Positions 4,627 to 6,701 of a stretch of 6,701 nucleotides of DNA are shown one piece after another. The notes under the pieces are model-generated. The model was not told the DNA's origin and searched no databases. It saw nothing but the letters and a program-made list of their open reading frames with translations. Source of the stretch: Prevotellaceae bacterium (lineage in GTDB: Bacteria; Bacteroidota; Bacteroidia; Bacteroidales; UBA932); contig JAITAP010000088.1 of the NCBI GenBank assembly GCA_031284065.1, positions 1 through 6,701 on the forward strand, given 5' to 3'. Both the position numbers and the translations under genes were made by a program. How positions within the stretch are numbered: the first letter of the stretch is position 1; the number at the start of each line of letters is the position of its first letter.

Positions 4627-6701
4627 ATGAGGATGTTGTTACCTGTTGTAGCGCTTTTGGCGCTATCCGTGCCCGTTAGGGCGCAGCTCAGCGAGGGGGG
4701 AACGCCCCCCAGCTTTACGCATGCAAAGGCGCCCGCCGCTGCCCGTATGCGGGCGGCGTTACCTGGGGCAACGCCGCCCGCGTATGTCAAGCTGCCCGTC
4801 GATTTTGACGTGGCGCAGCTCAAGGCGCAGGACGCGGCGGACGAGGCAATGGGGCTGCCCCTCAACATGGCAAGAGATATTCCCGTTGACCTCGCCATGA
4901 GCAACAGCGGCGTGTGGTCAACCCTTGCCAACGGGCAGCGCATTTGGCAGCTGACCGTTGAGGCGCCCGGAGCTCTTGCCACCATGATTTACTACGACGA
5001 GTTCCGCCTCCCGCCCGGGGGACGGCTGTTCATCTACAACCCGCAGCGCACCAAAATCCTTGGGGCGTTCACGGCGGCCTCCAACCCCGCCGGCGGGAAG
5101 TTCGCCACCGAGCTGCTGGCGGGCGACACGTTCACGCTGGAGTACGTTGCGCCGGACGGCGGCGGCGCGGAGGCCGGGCAGCCAAGCATCAGGATAGAGG
5201 CGGTGGCGTACGGCTACAACAACATCACGACCTACCCCGAGGTGCGGGAGGAGAGCTACGGCGACGCGCTGGACTGCCAAGTGAACACGGCGTGCAGTGA
5301 GGGCGACAGCTGGCGCGACCAGATAAACGGCGTGGTGCGAATCTCTTTCCGAAAAACCAGTAATAGCACCTCGTGGTGCTCGGGCGCCATCCTCAACAAC
5401 GTCCGGCAGGACTTCACCCCCTACCTGCTCACCGCCTGCCACTGCGTGGACGAGTCGGACAGCCTCGCCCTGCTACAAACGGTGGTGTACTTCCACTACC
5501 AGTACGCAAGCTGCGGGGATACTGAGAGTACAGCCTCAGAGCCGACGTCGCCGCAAGTAAAAACGCTGACCGGCGCCCAGCTGCTGGATACCACGCCGCA
5601 GACGGGCGGCTCCGACGGGGCGCTCCTCAAGCTGACGCAGAGCATCCCCGTAGATTACAACGCCTACTACAACGGGTGGAGCGTTAACGGCGTTACCCCC
5701 ACCAGCGGCGTAGGTATTCACCACCCGCGCGGGGATGTGAAGAAAATTTCAACGTTTACCGCTCCCGCCAAGTCCGGCACGTACACAGGCAGCAAACCCG
5801 GCGCAGCCGACGCTCACTGGCTGGTGGAGTACAAGCGTACCGCCAACGGCTACAGCCGGACGGAGAGCGGCTCGTCCGGCTCGGCGCTGTTTGACCAAAA
5901 CAAGCGAGTTGTGGGTACGCTGAGCGGCAGCAACAGCACCAGCTACCCTTGCGACGGTAGCAATGGAGATAAGGCGGGCACGGCGTGGTACGGAAAACTC
6001 TCCTACCACTGGGATAAGCATGGCAACAACCCTGCCAAATTCCAAATGAAACCCTATCTTGACCCCGATGCAACCGGAACGCTAACGATGGAAGGCTCGT
6101 ATAACACCCCTACCTACACGGTTACCTTTGCGGTGAAAGACGCAAGTAACGCGAACATTGCAGACGCTGTGGTAACATTCAACGGCGTGACTAACGCGGC
6201 GGGCAGCTACACATTTTCCGGCATTGCTGCGGGTACGTACAATTACACGGTAGCCCGATCGGGCTACGTTACTGCGAGCGGCAGCCTCACGGTGAGCGCA
6301 GCCAACTTCACAAAGGATGTGGTATTGCAGCTAACGCCTCCCCCTACCTACACGGTTACCTTTGCGGTGAAAGACGCAAGTAACGCGAACGTAGCAGACG
6401 CTGTGGTAACATTCAACGGCGTGACTAACGTTGCAAACAATTACACATTTTCCGGCATTGCTGCGGGCACGTACAATTACACGGTAGCCAAATTAGGTTA
6501 CGATACGGTAAGAAGTAGCCTCACGGTGAGCACAGCCAACCTCACAAATGATGTGGTATTGCAGCTAACGCCTCCCCCTACCTACACGGTTACCTTTGCG
6601 GTGAAAGACGCAAGTAACGCGAACGTAGCAAACGCTGTGGTAACATTCAACGACGTGACTAACGTTGCAAACAATTACACATTTTCCGGCATTGCTGCGG
6701 G
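4627..6701 (+). CDS. Secreted S1-family protease, lysyl-endopeptidase-like, with C-terminal repeats (3' end outside window)
   Basis: An open frame with no stop before the right edge; 691 codons are visible. Residues 1-19 (MRMLLPVVALLALSVPVRA) are a signal peptide, probably cut before Q20. Residues 20 to about 215 resemble the N-terminal region of secreted Bacteroidota proteases (WQLTVEAPGA, IYYDEFRLPPGGRLFIYNP) and may be a propeptide. The trypsin-fold domain (about 216-485) has the complete triad: H272 in LTACHCVDE, D330 in GGSDGALLKL, S417 in GSSGSALFD. Six cysteines match the three disulfides I recall for Achromobacter lysyl endopeptidase: C217-C442, C223-C296 and C251-C273. GIHHPRGDVKKIS (363-375) is another family motif. 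The Asp that gives Lys specificity there appears to be Ala453 here (before WYG), so specificity is uncertain. From residue 496, near-identical 78-residue domains of the carboxypeptidase-regulatory-like type follow. A type IX secretion signal may lie beyond the edge. ATG 4633 is an alternative start, but 4627 gives a normal signal peptide. Confidence 0.92.
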   Translation, partial: MRMLLPVVALLALSVPVRAQLSEGGTPPSFTHAKAPAAARMRAALPGATPPAYVKLPVDFDVAQLKAQDAADEAMGLPLNMARDIPVDLAMSNSGVWSTLANGQRIWQLTVEAPGALATMIYYDEFRLPPGGRLFIYNPQRTKILGAFTAASNPAGGKFATELLAGDTFTLEYVAPDGGGAEAGQPSIRIEAVAYGYNNITTYPEVREESYGDALDCQVNTACSEGDSWRDQINGVVRISFRKTSNSTSWCSGAILNNVRQDFTPYLLTACHCVDESDSLALLQTVVYFHYQYASCGDTESTASEPTSPQVKTLTGAQLLDTTPQTGGSDGALLKLTQSIPVDYNAYYNGWSVNGVTPTSGVGIHHPRGDVKKISTFTAPAKSGTYTGSKPGAADAHWLVEYKRTANGYSRTESGSSGSALFDQNKRVVGTLSGSNSTSYPCDGSNGDKAGTAWYGKLSYHWDKHGNNPAKFQMKPYLDPDATGTLTMEGSYNTPTYTVTFAVKDASNANIADAVVTFNGVTNAAGSYTFSGIAAGTYNYTVARSGYVTASGSLTVSAANFTKDVVLQLTPPPTYTVTFAVKDASNANVADAVVTFNGVTNVANNYTFSGIAAGTYNYTVAKLGYDTVRSSLTVSTANLTNDVVLQLTPPPTYTVTFAVKDASNANVANAVVTFNDVTNVANNYTFSGIAA
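6112..6701 (+). repeat. 234-bp (78-residue) tandem repeats inside the protease gene
   Basis: Units run 6112-6345, 6346-6579 and 6580 to the edge, with an exact 234-bp period that keeps the reading frame. Each encodes a beta-sandwich-like domain starting TYTVTFAVKDASNAN, containing YTFSGIAAGTYNYTVA.xGY, and joined by LTPPP linkers. Over the 122 bases available, units 2 and 3 differ at only two positions, both changing an amino acid (Asp to Asn, Gly to Asp). Such identity points to recent duplication or gene conversion. More units may lie beyond the window. Confidence 0.95.

Noticed and set aside
4584..6073. Minus-strand open frames opposite the protease gene
   Set aside because: They are compositional by-products of GC-rich coding sequence; the plus strand has a signal peptide, full catalytic triad and repeats.

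Overview
The window looks like accessory chromosomal DNA from an anaerobic, probably host-associated member of the Bacteroidota, most likely order Bacteroidales. The evidence is a PorT-like outer-membrane beta-barrel gene, an oxygen-sensitive sulfatase maturase, a secreted lysyl-endopeptidase-like protease with carboxypeptidase-regulatory-like repeats, and promoters of the Bacteroidota type (TTTG, 19-base spacer, TAnnTTTG). Genus and species cannot be read from the sequence.

Layout. Bases 1-1031 hold no convincing gene. They are a dense field of inverted and tandem repeats: a 49-base hairpin (95-143), two nested-hairpin modules of about 160 bp (323-483 and 625-788), a GC-rich minisatellite between them (491-616), and a further hairpin at 824-840. 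A nearly identical sequence lies at 239-266 and, inverted, at 886-910, so 239-910 may be one non-coding element. Next come a C10 run, a hairpin and a likely promoter, leading into a plus-strand radical-SAM/SPASM anaerobic sulfatase-maturase-like gene (1032-2339). Two minus-strand genes converge on it: an Rpn-like PD-(D/E)XK nuclease with a repetitive coiled-coil tail (2381-3358), which has a good promoter of its own, and an outer-membrane beta-barrel protein (3517-4257). Bases 4258-4626 form a second repeat-rich gap. It holds a diverged inverted copy of the 824-910 sequence and a 70-bp-period array of hairpins. A large secreted S1-family protease starts at 4627 and runs off the right edge. It has no stop codon in the window and ends inside its third 78-residue repeat.

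The genes do not form one obvious pathway. Maturase, beta-barrel protein and secreted protease each fit a cell-surface or secreted lifestyle, while the Rpn-like gene belongs to a horizontally mobile nuclease family. No sulfatase, transposase or recombinase is visible. The most unusual feature is the family of short hairpins. In twelve copies the arm sequences differ but stay complementary, and on one strand or the other every loop fits GNA or GNNA. They are arranged in symmetrical modules that share a diverged backbone.
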